Assembly: GCA_023441805.1 (NCBI GenBank)
Contig: JAEZNO010000024.1
Location: 1 to 37,606, forward strand
Source: Bacteroidota bacterium
GTDB lineage: Bacteria; Bacteroidota; Bacteroidia; Bacteroidales; Lentimicrobiaceae
DNA: 37,606 nucleotides
Direction: 5' to 3'
Numbering within the stretch: the stretch's first letter is position 1; every line of letters starts with the position of its first letter. This document shows, in pieces, positions 16,558-25,929 of this stretch. A program made the translations under genes and the position numbers. Under the pieces are notes generated by a model. The model was not told the origin of the DNA. It saw nothing but the letters and a program-made list of their open reading frames with translations, and ran no database searches.

Positions 16558-16607
16558 TTTCTCCCTATTGTTTGTTTGGGCAGTTTACTGCTATGATTGG
16601 TTGTTGT

Positions 16608-18740
16608 TTAATTATTTTCTAGTTCCGATTTTGGGAGCAATACTTTACGTGACAGCTTGAGTTTCCCGGTCTTACTGTCAATTTCAATCAATTTAACATC
16701 TATCTCATCACCAACCTTTAATACGCTTTCAACATCCTTTAAGCGACGATGCTCAATTTCGGATATATGTAACAGCCCGTCTTTTCCGGGTAGTATTTCA
16801 ACAAATGCTCCAAAAGTAGTAATGTTCTTTACTTTCCCATGGTATACGGTACCTACTTCAGGAATTGCAACTATTCTCTTAATCCTGTCAAGAGCTGCAT
16901 CAATTGATGCTTTATTATTCGATACAATATCAATGATTCCAAATTCACCAACTTCCTCAATGACAATGGTTGAATTTGTCTCACGCTGCATTTCCTGGAT
17001 TACTTTTCCGCCAGGTCCAATAACTGCACCAATGAATTCTTTTGGAATTGTCATCTTAACGATACGTGGTACGTGAGGCTTATAGTCTTCGCGAGGAGTG
17101 CTGATGGCCTTTTCCATTTCATTAAGTATGTGCATTCTGCCTCTGCGTGCTTGTTCAAGTGCTTCGGCAAGAATATCATATGGCAATCCGTCCACCTTTA
17201 TGTCCATCTGACAAGCAGTTATACCATCTCTGGTTCCTGTAACTTTAAAGTCCATATCACCAAGGTGATCTTCATCACCTAAGATATCACTAAGAACTGC
17301 ATATCTGTTTGTCTTGGTATCGGCTATTAAACCCATGGCAATACCTGAAACAGGTTTAATTAATTTAACACCGGCATCCATAAGAGCCATAGTACCTGCG
17401 CAAACGGTTGCCATTGAAGATGAACCGTTTGATTCAAGAATATCGCTAACAACACGGATGGTATAAGGATTTGTTTCCGGTCCAGGTATCATAGGCTTTA
17501 ATGCTCTGAGTGCCAGGTTACCATGACCAATTTCTCTACGGCTGGTTCCTAAGGCTTTTTTAACCTCACCGGTTGAGAATGGTGGGAAATTATAATGAAG
17601 TATAAAATTCACCTTGCCATCAATAACAGCACCATCTATAACCTGTTCATCCAGTTTTGTCCCTAAAGTAACTGTAGTTAATGATTGTGTTTCACCACGA
17701 GTAAAAATTGCAGAGCCATGAACTGAAGGCAAGTAATCAACTTCGCACCAGATAGGACGAATTTGATCAAGTTTACGGCCATCAAGACGCTGCCGTGTAT
17801 CAAGTACCACATTCCTGACAGCTTCCTTTTCTACTTCATGATAATATCTTCCAATCATGAATTCCTTTTCCTGTGCTTCTTCCTCAGTAAGGGTAGCCTT
17901 GAACTCTTCTAAAATTGCAGCAAAAGCATCGCCACGTTCATGTTTTGAGGTGGGACGGCTTGCAACTTCAACTATTTTGGGATAGCAGAATTCTTTAAGA
18001 CGTGCTCTTAACTCTTCGTCATTGGTTTCGTGTTCATAGACACGCTTAGGCGATGACTTCGCAACCATCTGAGCCAACTCTGTCTGGGCCTGGCATTGAA
18101 TCTTAATAGCGTTATGAGCTACTTTAAGAGCCTCGATAACATCTGACTCCTGAGCTTCTTTAAGCTCACCTTCAACCATCATGATATTTTCCATTGAAGC
18201 GGCAACCATGATATCGATTTCGGCTTCAGGAAGAACAGATGCAGAAGGATTAATAACGAAGTTTCCATTTATTTTAGCAACTCTGACCTCGGATATCGGG
18301 CCATTAAAAGGAATATCACTGACAGCCAATGCAGCAGATGCAGCCAGACCGGCCAGAGCATCGGGCAGGACTTCAGGATCGAGGGAAATCAGAGTTACGA
18401 TAACCTGGGTTTCAGCATGAAAATTATCGGGGAATAAGGGGCGCAAAGCACGGTCAACGAGCCTGGCGATTAATATTTCGTAATCGGAAGGACGGGCTTC
18501 TCTTTTAAAAAAACCACCGGGGAAACGACCCGCAGATGCATATTTTTCACGATATTCAACAGTGAGTGGCATGAAATCAACATTCTCTGCTGCTTCCTGT
18601 TTTGCCACGACGGTAGCAAGCAACATTGTATCGCCCATGCGAACAACAACAGCACCATCAGCTTGTTTGGCCAATTTACCTGTTTCAATTGAGATGGTCC
18701 TTCCATCTCCTATATCAAAAGTTTTTACTATTCCTTGCAT
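16608..18740 (-). CDS. pnp: Polynucleotide phosphorylase
   Basis: A 710-residue trimeric 3'-5' exoribonuclease that uses phosphate to degrade RNA. Domains in order: first RNase PH domain (about 10-140), an all-alpha linker, the second, catalytic RNase PH domain (about 320-530, with FSTGEVKKALGTSRREIGHGNLALRAL and DGITACQMDIKVDGL), a KH domain (PKEFIGAVIGPGGKVIQEM, about 555-615) and an S1 domain (VGTVYHGKVKNITTFGAFVEILPGKDGLLHISEI, about 625-695). The order rpsO, pnp matches the conserved gene pair in many bacteria. A TAACTTTG box on the minus strand at 18798-18805 gives it its own promoter after the rpsO terminator; the leader contains the palindrome CGATATATCG (18758-18767). Confidence 0.97.
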   Translation of the reverse strand: MQGIVKTFDIGDGRTISIETGKLAKQADGAVVVRMGDTMLLATVVAKQEAAENVDFMPLTVEYREKYASAGRFPGGFFKREARPSDYEILIARLVDRALRPLFPDNFHAETQVIVTLISLDPEVLPDALAGLAASAALAVSDIPFNGPISEVRVAKINGNFVINPSASVLPEAEIDIMVAASMENIMMVEGELKEAQESDVIEALKVAHNAIKIQCQAQTELAQMVAKSSPKRVYEHETNDEELRARLKEFCYPKIVEVASRPTSKHERGDAFAAILEEFKATLTEEEAQEKEFMIGRYYHEVEKEAVRNVVLDTRQRLDGRKLDQIRPIWCEVDYLPSVHGSAIFTRGETQSLTTVTLGTKLDEQVIDGAVIDGKVNFILHYNFPPFSTGEVKKALGTSRREIGHGNLALRALKPMIPGPETNPYTIRVVSDILESNGSSSMATVCAGTMALMDAGVKLIKPVSGIAMGLIADTKTNRYAVLSDILGDEDHLGDMDFKVTGTRDGITACQMDIKVDGLPYDILAEALEQARRGRMHILNEMEKAISTPREDYKPHVPRIVKMTIPKEFIGAVIGPGGKVIQEMQRETNSTIVIEEVGEFGIIDIVSNNKASIDAALDRIKRIVAIPEVGTVYHGKVKNITTFGAFVEILPGKDGLLHISEIEHRRLKDVESVLKVGDEIDVKLIEIDSKTGKLKLSRKVLLPKSELENN

Positions 18741-18797
18741 ATTAATTCTTTATGGGGCGATATATCGTTTAATGGGTAGTTATTTTATAAGTACTCA

Positions 18798-18805
18798 CAA
18801 AGTTA
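18798..18805 (-). promoter_or_regulatory. Putative -7 box of pnp
   Basis: Minus strand TAACTTTG matches TAnnTTTG. It lies between the rpsO terminator and the pnp start, giving a leader of about 50 nt. The -33 position is not a clear TTG. Confidence 0.45.
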
Positions 18806-18842
18806 CTCTTAAAATACATTCGGAATAAAAACCAAAAAAATA

Positions 18843-18885
18843 TTTACCGCTAATGACAACAAAAAGAGGCAACCTTTTTAATTGC
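18843..18885 (-). terminator. Rho-independent terminator of rpsO
   Basis: AAAGAGGCAA and TTGCCTCTTT form a perfect 10-bp stem around a short T/A loop, and read on the minus strand the stem runs into a T-rich tail (CTTTTTGTTG). It lies about 30 nt after the rpsO stop, separating rpsO from pnp. Confidence 0.8.
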
Positions 18886-18913
18886 CTCTTTATTAATTTC
18901 TTAGAGTAGAAAT

Positions 18914-19183
18914 TTACTTCCTTATGTTGAGCTTTTTGATGATCTCTCTGTAACGCTCGATATCTTTCTTTTTCAGATAATCAAGAATACTTCTGCGTTT
19001 CCCTACGAGCCTGACTAGTGATCTCTCGGTAACATGATCATTTCTGTTTGCTTTAAGATGCTCTGTAAGGTGTTGAATTCTTAATGTAAAAAGAGCAACC
19101 TGACCTTCAGCTGATCCTGTATCATTCGCATTTTTGCCATTCTCGGCAAAGATATTCTTCTTTATTTCAGAGGTTAAATACAT
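18914..19183 (-). CDS. rpsO: 30S ribosomal protein S15
   Basis: An 89-residue primary binding protein of the 16S rRNA central domain. The canonical features are present: DTGSAEGQVALFTLRIQHLTEHLKANRNDHVTERSLVRLVGKRRSILDYLKKKDIERYREIIKKLNIRK-type sequence, with the family stretch GSAEGQVA at about 22-29 and the conserved KRRSILDYL. The length is exactly that of the family. A full promoter lies at 19221-19251 and a terminator follows the gene, so it is a short transcription unit of its own ahead of pnp. Confidence 0.97.
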   Translation of the reverse strand: MYLTSEIKKNIFAENGKNANDTGSAEGQVALFTLRIQHLTEHLKANRNDHVTERSLVRLVGKRRSILDYLKKKDIERYREIIKKLNIRK

Positions 19184-19220
19184 ACTCTATAATTCTTTAG
19201 GTTCTTTTCAAAACGGGCTG

Positions 19221-19251
19221 CAAAAATAGTGTATAATTTTTAATTACACAA
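19221..19251 (-). promoter_or_regulatory. Bacteroidota promoter of rpsO
   Basis: On the minus strand TTG (complement of 19249-19251) and TATTTTTG (complement of 19221-19228) are 20 nt apart, a full match to the consensus. Expected start about 19214, leader about 30 nt. Confidence 0.7.
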
Positions 19252-19267
19252 GTACTTACTGCTTTTT

Positions 19268-20590
19268 TTATTCTACTTCAGGAATTATCCCTCCACTCAA
19301 CTGCATTAGCTCAATTTCCAGCAATCTTACCTGGTAAATTAAGCTGATGAGCCGGTCTTCAGCAAGCAGTAGATTCTGTTGTGCTTCGCGTATTTCAATC
19401 CCTGACAACTCACCTAATCGATATCTCTCATTGGCTATATCAAAGTTTGTAAATGCAGTTTGAAGATTCTCTCTTTCCAGTCCTAAGGTTTTAAGTTTGT
19501 TGTTATACACGCTATAGGTGGAGACAAGTTGAGCGTTCAAATCGGCCATGAAGCTCTCGTATTTCAGCCTAGCTGATTCTACCCCAATCCTGGCATTCTT
19601 TTGATCCCTGAGATTATTCAGTCCATTGAATAATGGCCATGAAGCACTTAATCCATAATTCAACCCTTGTGATTTTCCCGATTTAACAAAGCCTGATTCA
19701 CTTGATTGTCTGGAATAATCATAACCTCCGATCAGTCCTACCTCAGGCAAACGCTTTCCTTTGATAAGCTTCAGATTTAGCTCTGCCAGTTCAATATCAT
19801 TGCTGTTAATTAGCATGCTGACGTTGTTTTGAGCCATAGCAGCCTTCAATTGATCAAAGTCGGGCGGAGGTACAAGTTTAATACTGTCGACTACCACGAA
19901 CTTAGTCTCAGCCTCTCTGCCTAACAATAAATTCATTCGAATAGTTGCTTCGGTAATCAGATCATTCACATTGAGCATCTCCGAAATATCAGAGTTCATG
20001 TCCACCCTTGCCTGTAACAGCTCAAGCCTTGACCCTGCTCCTATCGCCAGTTTTTCATCAGCTATATTAACACGTGCCTGTCCAAGCTGAACAGACTTCT
20101 CAAACATCTTTGCCTTTTGTTGCAGCTCAACGATATTATAGTACAGGCTAAGGACTTCACTTATCCGGTTTTCAATTTCCAGTCGTGTCTGTAACTGACC
20201 GGCTTGCAGTTGCTCCTTTAATAATTTGTATCCCGAGAACATCCTGAATCCGTCAAATATTGTCCAGTCAAATCCTATACCGGCATTAAATGAATTAGAT
20301 TTTGCATTATCCTTTTCATTGATTTGACCACTAAGATATTCTTGACGGGTGTTTGTAATATTATTGTTCTGCAGAGCTGATGCGTCAACTGTGGGAATAA
20401 AGTTTCCAAGTCCAAGGTTGAAATTGTTTTTCAGAATTTCTTCGTTTAACCTTGCTAACCTGATTGAATAATTATTCTCTAATGCTATTGCCACTGCCTG
20501 TTCGGCCGTTAACAATTGTGAGAATACATTTGACTGCATTGATAATGCCAACAGAATGCAAAGCAATTTAATCTTCAGATACTTCATCAT
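19268..20590 (-). CDS. TolC-family outer-membrane efflux protein
   Basis: A 440-residue outer-membrane channel of the TolC/OprM family, the exit duct of the tripartite pump encoded just upstream. A signal peptide (MMKYLKIKLLCILLALSMQSN to VFSQ) precedes the duplicated outer-membrane efflux repeat: LTAEQAVAIALENNYSIRLARLNEEI in the first half and a matching FDQLKAAMAQNNVSMLINSNDIELAELNLKL in the second, each followed by strand segments (SFNAGIGFDWTIFDG, LNYGLSASWPLFNG) and long coiled helices. The second-half helix contains the conserved LGELSGIEIREAQQNLLLAEDRLISLIYQ. It follows the RND gene after 116 nt on the same strand; I see no obvious terminator in that gap. Confidence 0.9.
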   Translation of the reverse strand: MMKYLKIKLLCILLALSMQSNVFSQLLTAEQAVAIALENNYSIRLARLNEEILKNNFNLGLGNFIPTVDASALQNNNITNTRQEYLSGQINEKDNAKSNSFNAGIGFDWTIFDGFRMFSGYKLLKEQLQAGQLQTRLEIENRISEVLSLYYNIVELQQKAKMFEKSVQLGQARVNIADEKLAIGAGSRLELLQARVDMNSDISEMLNVNDLITEATIRMNLLLGREAETKFVVVDSIKLVPPPDFDQLKAAMAQNNVSMLINSNDIELAELNLKLIKGKRLPEVGLIGGYDYSRQSSESGFVKSGKSQGLNYGLSASWPLFNGLNNLRDQKNARIGVESARLKYESFMADLNAQLVSTYSVYNNKLKTLGLERENLQTAFTNFDIANERYRLGELSGIEIREAQQNLLLAEDRLISLIYQVRLLEIELMQLSGGIIPEVE

Positions 20591-20706
20591 TTTTATTAAC
20601 TCGTGACAAATCAGTACATTTCACCAATTGACCACCTATTCAGAAATTAATTATTCGACATTATCCTCCCGTCAAACTCCATCGACTAACAATCAGGCAT
20701 ATTAAC

Positions 20707-23700
20707 TCACGATGCCTTTTCTCTTTCTTCATCGAACTCATGCTCAGCCTGACGAACCTTTTCTTTCATAATGTGACCATGCGAAGAAGAAATAAAGGTA
20801 TACATCGCCGGAATCACGTAGAGCGTAAGTATTGTTGAAAAAGTCAAACCTCCTATAATTGCAATACCCATCGACACCCTGCTTTCTGATCCTGCACCTA
20901 ATGCCAGAGCAATTGGCATAGCTCCGAGTATTGTAGATAAACTTGTCATGAGGATTGGTCTGAATCTACTGGAAGATGCATCACGTATTGCATCGCCTTT
21001 ATTAAAGCCAATATCTTTTCGCTGATTTGCAAATTCAACTATCAAAATTCCATTTTTTGTAACCAAACCAATCAGCATTATTATTCCTATTTCACTGAAA
21101 ATATTCAGCGTCTCATTAAAATACCAGAGAGTCAACACTGCACCGGCCAATGCAAGTGGGACAGTAAACATAATAATCAGTGGATCTTTAAAGCTCTCAA
21201 ACTGGGCAGATAGCACAAGATAAATAAGAACAATAGCTAAAACGAAGGCAAATAACAGAGAGGATGAGCTTTCTTCAAAATCCTTTGATGCACCTGCTAA
21301 TGCTGTAGAATAAGTATCATCCAAAACTTTGTCGGCTATACGATCCATCTCTTTAATCCCGTCACCAATCGTAAGTCCCTTAGCAGGATTTGCTGAGAAT
21401 GTTGCCGAAACGAAACGATTATACCTGTACAATTGAGGAGGGTTGATTCCTTCGGAGATTGTGACAAGATTATCGAGAGGTATCATCTCTCCTCTTGAAT
21501 TTTTAACATTAATTGACCTTAAATCAAGTGGCTCCGCTCTGTATGGTCTCGAAAGTTGACCAATTACCTGATATTGTTTTCCATTCATGATAAAATACCC
21601 AAACCGCTGTCCACTTAATGCAAACTGAAGTGTTTGAGCAATATCAATGACTGAAACGCCAAGGTTTCTGGCTTTTTCTCTGTTAATATCTACCTTCAAT
21701 TCAGGTTTATTGAATTTAAGGTTAAGATCAAAAAATTGGAATTTATCACTCTTTTGAAGTTCGGCAATGAAATCCGGAAGTATCTTTTTTAATTTGTCGA
21801 GTTCAGGGGCCTGAATAACATATTGGACAGGCAAACCACCTCCTCCACCAATTGATTGTTCCTGAATTACGAAAGTTCTTGCCAGACTAAAGCGGCTAAG
21901 CTTAGTTGAAATATCATCTGCTATTTCCTGCTGTGAACGCTCACGTTCATCAGGATTGACAAGTCGCATTCTCACAAAACCGGAGTTCACTGATCCTGAG
22001 GCTCCAAACCCTGGAGATGTTATAGAAACGATTGCTTGTGCTTCAGGTACTTCCTTGATGACATAATCTGTAATCTCAGTCATATACTCATCCATGAACT
22101 CATAAGTAATACCTTCAGGAGCAGTGGCTGAAATTCGCATCCCTGATCTGTCTTCCATGGGTGCGAGCTCTGAAGGTAACATACTACCAATGAAATAGAT
22201 GATACCAAGTGAAAGTACAAATATAACCACAGCAAGCCATCTGCGTCTTAAAAACCAGTCGAGTGAACGAGTGTAGCCACGGTTTAATGCCACAAACAAA
22301 GGTTCGGTTTTATTATAAAACCAGCTATGACTCTCTCTTTGCTTCAAAATTTTTGTTGAAAGCATAGGAGTAAGTGTCAAAGCAACAAAAGCTGAGATGA
22401 TGACAGAAGAAGCCATCACAATACCGAACTCCCTGAACAATCTTCCTGTCAATCCTTCAAGGAAAATTACAGGCAGAAATACTGCTGCCAAAACAACGGT
22501 TGTGGCTATTACAGCAAAAAAGATTTCAGCTGTACCTTCCAGACCTGCTTTTAGTGGTGGAACACCTTTCTCTATCTTAGTATAAATATTCTCAAGGACA
22601 ACAATTGCATCGTCAACCACTAATCCAATAGCAAGCACTATTCCCAAAAGGGTAAGCACATTAATAGTGAAATTCAGCAGGTACATTATAAAAAATGCAC
22701 CAATCAGTGATATCGGAATTGCAATAACAGGTATAAGTGTTGATCGCCAGTCACGCAAGAAGAGAAATATGATAAGCACAACAAGGAGGAATGCAACATA
22801 AATAGTCTGTTCTACCTCAGTGATTGATTCCCTGATGTATTCTGTAGTATCAAAACCGTATGTCAGATGAATATCTGCCGGTAGTTCTTTTTTAATCTGT
22901 TCTACCCTTTTGTATACTTCATCGGCAATCTCAATATGATTTGAGCCGGGTTGAGGAATGACGACATTACCCACCATTGGAATGCCATTCATCCTTAGTA
23001 TGGATCTATCATTTTCAGATCCCAGCTCCGCATATCCGATATCTCTAAACCTAACAATCCTGTCACCTTGCTGGAGGAGAATAAGTGAGTTAAATTCCTG
23101 AGGATCTGAGAGTCTCCCCATAGTTCTCACTGTCAACTCAACACTGCCGCCTTCAATTCTGCCGGAAGGTAATTCAACGTTTTCACTAAGAAGAGCGTTA
23201 CGGACATCTAATGGTGTCAAACCGGATGCTGCCAGTTTGAATGGGTCCATCCATAAACGCATAGAATATTTGCGTTCTCCCCAGATGTCAATTTGACTGA
23301 CTCCGGGAATTGTTTGCAGACGTTCTTTAAATGTTCTTTCAGCTATTTCAGTTAACTCGAGCAATGAACGTTGCTCACTCCTGATACTAAGGAAGATAAT
23401 GGGATTGGCATCTGCATCAGCTTTCGAGACAATTGGCGGGTCGGTATCAGGGGGAAGATTTCGCATTGCCCGAGACACCTTATCCCTTACATCATTGGCA
23501 GCAGTTTCCAGGTCTACTTCCAGATCAAATTCAACTCTGATAACACTTCGACCGTCACGACTAACAGAAGTCAGTGTTCTGATACCTGCAATTCCGTTTA
23601 CAGATTCTTCAAGTGGTTCAGTAATCTGCGATTCGATAACATCAGCATTGGCACCCACATAGCTGGTACTGATTGTAATTATTGGTGGATCAACGCTTGG

Positions 23701-23811
23701 ATATTCCCTTACACCGGTAGATAATAATCCGATTCCTCCAAAGAGGACGATTACTATCGACATTACCGTTGCTAAAACGGGACGTTTTATGCTGATTGAA
23801 GAAAGACTCAT
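20707..23811 (-). CDS. RND multidrug efflux pump, inner-membrane subunit (HAE-1 type)
   Basis: A 1034-residue proton-driven RND transporter of the AcrB/MexB class. TM1 is in ISIKRPVLATVMSIVIVLFGGIG; the periplasmic porter domain follows, then TM2-6 with the proton-relay pair in LAIGLVVDDAIVVLENIYTKIEKG (about 400-420) and FLPVIFLEGLTGRLFREFGIVM. The second half repeats the plan and ends with IGLVTKNGILIVEFANQRKDIG and RFRPILMTSLSTILGAMPIALALGAGSESR. The Asp-Asp pair identifies a drug-type (not heavy-metal) pump. It begins 2 nt after the stop of the adaptor gene, so the two are certainly co-transcribed. Substrates cannot be predicted. Confidence 0.95.
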   Translation of the reverse strand: MSLSSISIKRPVLATVMSIVIVLFGGIGLLSTGVREYPSVDPPIITISTSYVGANADVIESQITEPLEESVNGIAGIRTLTSVSRDGRSVIRVEFDLEVDLETAANDVRDKVSRAMRNLPPDTDPPIVSKADADANPIIFLSIRSEQRSLLELTEIAERTFKERLQTIPGVSQIDIWGERKYSMRLWMDPFKLAASGLTPLDVRNALLSENVELPSGRIEGGSVELTVRTMGRLSDPQEFNSLILLQQGDRIVRFRDIGYAELGSENDRSILRMNGIPMVGNVVIPQPGSNHIEIADEVYKRVEQIKKELPADIHLTYGFDTTEYIRESITEVEQTIYVAFLLVVLIIFLFLRDWRSTLIPVIAIPISLIGAFFIMYLLNFTINVLTLLGIVLAIGLVVDDAIVVLENIYTKIEKGVPPLKAGLEGTAEIFFAVIATTVVLAAVFLPVIFLEGLTGRLFREFGIVMASSVIISAFVALTLTPMLSTKILKQRESHSWFYNKTEPLFVALNRGYTRSLDWFLRRRWLAVVIFVLSLGIIYFIGSMLPSELAPMEDRSGMRISATAPEGITYEFMDEYMTEITDYVIKEVPEAQAIVSITSPGFGASGSVNSGFVRMRLVNPDERERSQQEIADDISTKLSRFSLARTFVIQEQSIGGGGGLPVQYVIQAPELDKLKKILPDFIAELQKSDKFQFFDLNLKFNKPELKVDINREKARNLGVSVIDIAQTLQFALSGQRFGYFIMNGKQYQVIGQLSRPYRAEPLDLRSINVKNSRGEMIPLDNLVTISEGINPPQLYRYNRFVSATFSANPAKGLTIGDGIKEMDRIADKVLDDTYSTALAGASKDFEESSSSLLFAFVLAIVLIYLVLSAQFESFKDPLIIMFTVPLALAGAVLTLWYFNETLNIFSEIGIIMLIGLVTKNGILIVEFANQRKDIGFNKGDAIRDASSSRFRPILMTSLSTILGAMPIALALGAGSESRVSMGIAIIGGLTFSTILTLYVIPAMYTFISSSHGHIMKEKVRQAEHEFDEEREKAS

Positions 23812-23813
23812 GA

Positions 23814-24893
23814 TTAAATATCAGTGATATTAGAAATTTTAACAGGCATTCCGCTTCTTAGTTGTAAAATTCCTGAAGTAATAACAGTATCATTAGTACT
23901 TAAACCCTCAGTAATCTGAACCATTGCACTGGTACGGATTCCAACACTAATCTTTGCCTGTTCGGCTTTACCGTTAACATATTTGAAGACTTTATACCCA
24001 CCAAGTTCAGGAATGACCGCCTGTGCAGGCACCTGTAATGCGTTTTGCATATGATTCAGTTCAAATTCAACGCGTGCGAAACTACCCGGACGTAACTCAA
24101 GATTTTTGTTTGGATATAAAGCTCGTACAGTAACTGATCTGGTTTCAGGATCAATGAATGGCTCTACGGCATATATTAACGCTTCAAACTTTCTTGAAGT
24201 ACCTTCTAAGGTAAAATTCACTTTGCTATTTTTTGTTACAGATTGTGCGAATCTCTCAGGTACCGAAAACTCAATCTTAATCGGCTGAATTTGAGTTAAT
24301 GTAGCTATTCGCTGACCGGGAGTCACAAAAGCACCTTCACTCACCTGCCTTAATCCGATTGTTCCCGAGAATGGGGCTATAATCTTTGATTTTGCTAATT
24401 GTGCTTTAATGAGTGAAGCTTCAGCCTTAACAGTATTCAAGTCGGTCAGTGCTCTGTCATACTCCTCCTGACTGATGGCTTCTTTTTGCAAAAGGCTCTT
24501 AGCCCTTAGCTCCCTCTCTTCAGCAAGTTTTTGGTTGTAATTTACTTTTTCTAATTGTGCCAATAACTCTGTATCGTTAATATTTACCAATACATCGCCT
24601 TTCGATACATTAGTTCCTTCAGAAAAATTAATAGCTGTAATCCTCCCTGCAACTTCAGCACTTAACTGAACTTCTTCATTAGCCATTACATTTCCTGTGG
24701 CTACTATTCTGTCAGTCAATCCGCCCGGAGTTACAATAAATGCAGAAACCGGAAGAGCTTCAGTAGTATTTGAATTACCTTTCTTTTCAGTATTTTGTTC
24801 TTTACTAAACAAGCCTGCTTTATAACCGACTATTACAAATAATACACCGATGATCAAAAGATAGGTGACGAATCGTTTTAAGTTTTTGCTCAT
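23814..24893 (-). CDS. RND periplasmic adaptor (membrane fusion protein)
   Basis: A 359-residue HlyD/AcrA-type adaptor. The N-terminus is a single uncleaved-looking membrane segment (RFVTYLLIIGVLFVIVGYKAGLF) rather than a lipobox. Then come the lipoyl half-motifs (GNVMANEEVQLSAEVAGRITAINFSEGTNVSKGDVLVNIND, about 68-110), a short alpha-hairpin (about 112-165), the second lipoyl half SKIIAPFSGTIGLRQVSEGAFVTPGQ, a beta-barrel domain and the membrane-proximal domain ending near VITSGILQLRSGMPVKI. It is the first gene of a three-gene minus-strand operon with the pump and TolC. A minus-strand TAATTTTG box at 24940-24947 is a candidate promoter, back to back with that of idi. No regulator gene is adjacent. 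Confidence 0.92.
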   Translation of the reverse strand: MSKNLKRFVTYLLIIGVLFVIVGYKAGLFSKEQNTEKKGNSNTTEALPVSAFIVTPGGLTDRIVATGNVMANEEVQLSAEVAGRITAINFSEGTNVSKGDVLVNINDTELLAQLEKVNYNQKLAEERELRAKSLLQKEAISQEEYDRALTDLNTVKAEASLIKAQLAKSKIIAPFSGTIGLRQVSEGAFVTPGQRIATLTQIQPIKIEFSVPERFAQSVTKNSKVNFTLEGTSRKFEALIYAVEPFIDPETRSVTVRALYPNKNLELRPGSFARVEFELNHMQNALQVPAQAVIPELGGYKVFKYVNGKAEQAKISVGIRTSAMVQITEGLSTNDTVITSGILQLRSGMPVKISNITDI

Positions 24894-24939
24894 AAAATGG
24901 ATTTCTATCCTCTCAATTTAGGAATAGCGAAAAGGAGTA

Positions 24940-24947
24940 CAAAATTA
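24940..24947 (-). promoter_or_regulatory. Putative -7 box of the RND efflux operon
   Basis: Minus strand TAATTTTG matches TAnnTTTG and predicts a start near 24933, about 40 nt before the adaptor ATG. No -33 TTG at the usual distance. Confidence 0.4.
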
Positions 24948-24963
24948 ACAATCATTTGTTAAG

Positions 24964-24996
24964 TTTGGTCGTTAAGTTAGTAATATCTATTTTTAC
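24964..24996 (+). promoter_or_regulatory. Putative promoter of idi
   Basis: TTTG at 24964-24967 and TATTTTTA at 24989-24996 are 21 nt apart; the -7 box has one mismatch to TAnnTTTG. It predicts a start near 25003, supporting the ATG at 25022 rather than an upstream TTG at 24956. Confidence 0.45.
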
Positions 24997-25021
24997 GCAC
25001 TCTTTAATTAGCCTTGAAAAA

Positions 25022-25543
25022 ATGGAAGAATTGGTGATACTTGTGGATAAAGATGACAATCAAACGGGAGTAATGGAAAAGATGGAAGCTCACAGGAAAG
25101 CTGCTTTACACCGTGCTTTTTCAATATTTGTCTTTAATTCGCAAGGTCAGTTAATGATACAGCAAAGAGCCTTACACAAATACCATTCACCCGGTTTGTG
25201 GACTAATACATGTTGCAGTCATCCTCGCCCCGGTGAAACAACACTCGATGCTGCTCATAGAAGACTAATTGAAGAAATGGGATTTGACTGCGATTTAAAT
25301 GAAGTGTTTCATTTCACTTACAAAGCCTCATTTTCGAATAATCTGACAGAGCACGAGATTGATCATGTTTTCTTTGGAGTTTATGATTCGATACCTGCAC
25401 TAAATAGTGATGAAGTTTCTTCTTATCGAATGGTTTCGCTTAATGAGATAGCCAAAGAAATGTCAGATAATCCTGAAATGTTTACTATTTGGTTCAGGGT
25501 AGCATTCGACAGAGTGCAGAAATATCATGAGGCTAATTCTTAA
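25022..25543 (+). CDS. idi: Isopentenyl-diphosphate delta-isomerase, type I
   Basis: A 173-residue Nudix-fold enzyme interconverting IPP and DMAPP in isoprenoid synthesis, needing Mg2+ and another divalent metal. Motifs: AALHRAFSIFVFNSQGQLMIQQRALHKYHSPGLWTNTCCSHPRPGE, in which the Cys of NTCCSHP is the catalytic cysteine region and the His residues bind metal; the Nudix-like helix LDAAHRRLIEEMGF; and EHEIDHVFFGVYD with metal-binding glutamates. Starting at the ATG at 25022 (MEELVILVDKDD) gives the normal N-terminus; an upstream in-frame TTG would add 22 unlikely residues. Its 3' end overlaps the convergent small-protein gene by 11 nt. Confidence 0.93.
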   Translation: MEELVILVDKDDNQTGVMEKMEAHRKAALHRAFSIFVFNSQGQLMIQQRALHKYHSPGLWTNTCCSHPRPGETTLDAAHRRLIEEMGFDCDLNEVFHFTYKASFSNNLTEHEIDHVFFGVYDSIPALNSDEVSSYRMVSLNEIAKEMSDNPEMFTIWFRVAFDRVQKYHEANS

Positions 25544-25868
25544 TCTTCTCTTTTTTCCTGTTTTTTAGCACCAGCAGTGTAATTGCCCCAGCAGTCACCA
25601 AACCTGATATGGCAACGCTTCTTATCAAATTCTTTCGTGATAATCCAATTAATGCTATCACACCCTTCGCATTAATAATTTTAGGGAAGCGCTTATTCCT
25701 AATGTCATCGATTAATCCTTCAATAATCCCAATTCTGTCAGCCATAACCAAAGGAATCCATCTTCCATAGCTTGATTCACTTTTACCGAATGCATATTTT
25801 CTGATTCTCCCGCTTATCCCATGTTTATCATCATTAATCGCTATTCTGTTGAGTTCATGGTCATCCAT
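25533..25868 (-). CDS. Small tail-anchored protein of unknown function
   Basis: A 111-residue protein with no recognised family. The first 80 residues are soluble and charged (MDDHELNRIAINDDKHGISGR, then SSYGRWIPLVMADRIGIIEG). One hydrophobic segment, SVAISGLVTAGAITLLVL at about 84-101, is followed by the basic tail KNRKKEKIKN, which suggests a C-terminal membrane anchor with the bulk in the cytoplasm. It is convergent with idi (11-nt overlap) and 61 nt upstream of the start of nothing on its own strand except the next gene, the MscS channel, which ends at 27201 side upstream; thus it is the last gene of this minus-strand stretch. Coding is supported by an uninterrupted frame and a membrane-type pattern, but not by homology I can name. 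Confidence 0.55.
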   Translation of the reverse strand: MDDHELNRIAINDDKHGISGRIRKYAFGKSESSYGRWIPLVMADRIGIIEGLIDDIRNKRFPKIINAKGVIALIGLSRKNLIRSVAISGLVTAGAITLLVLKNRKKEKIKN

Positions 25869-25929
25869 TGCCGAAACAATTAGTTTTTTTTGTCAATACA
25901 AATACCTAACTAATTGACAATGTCAATGT

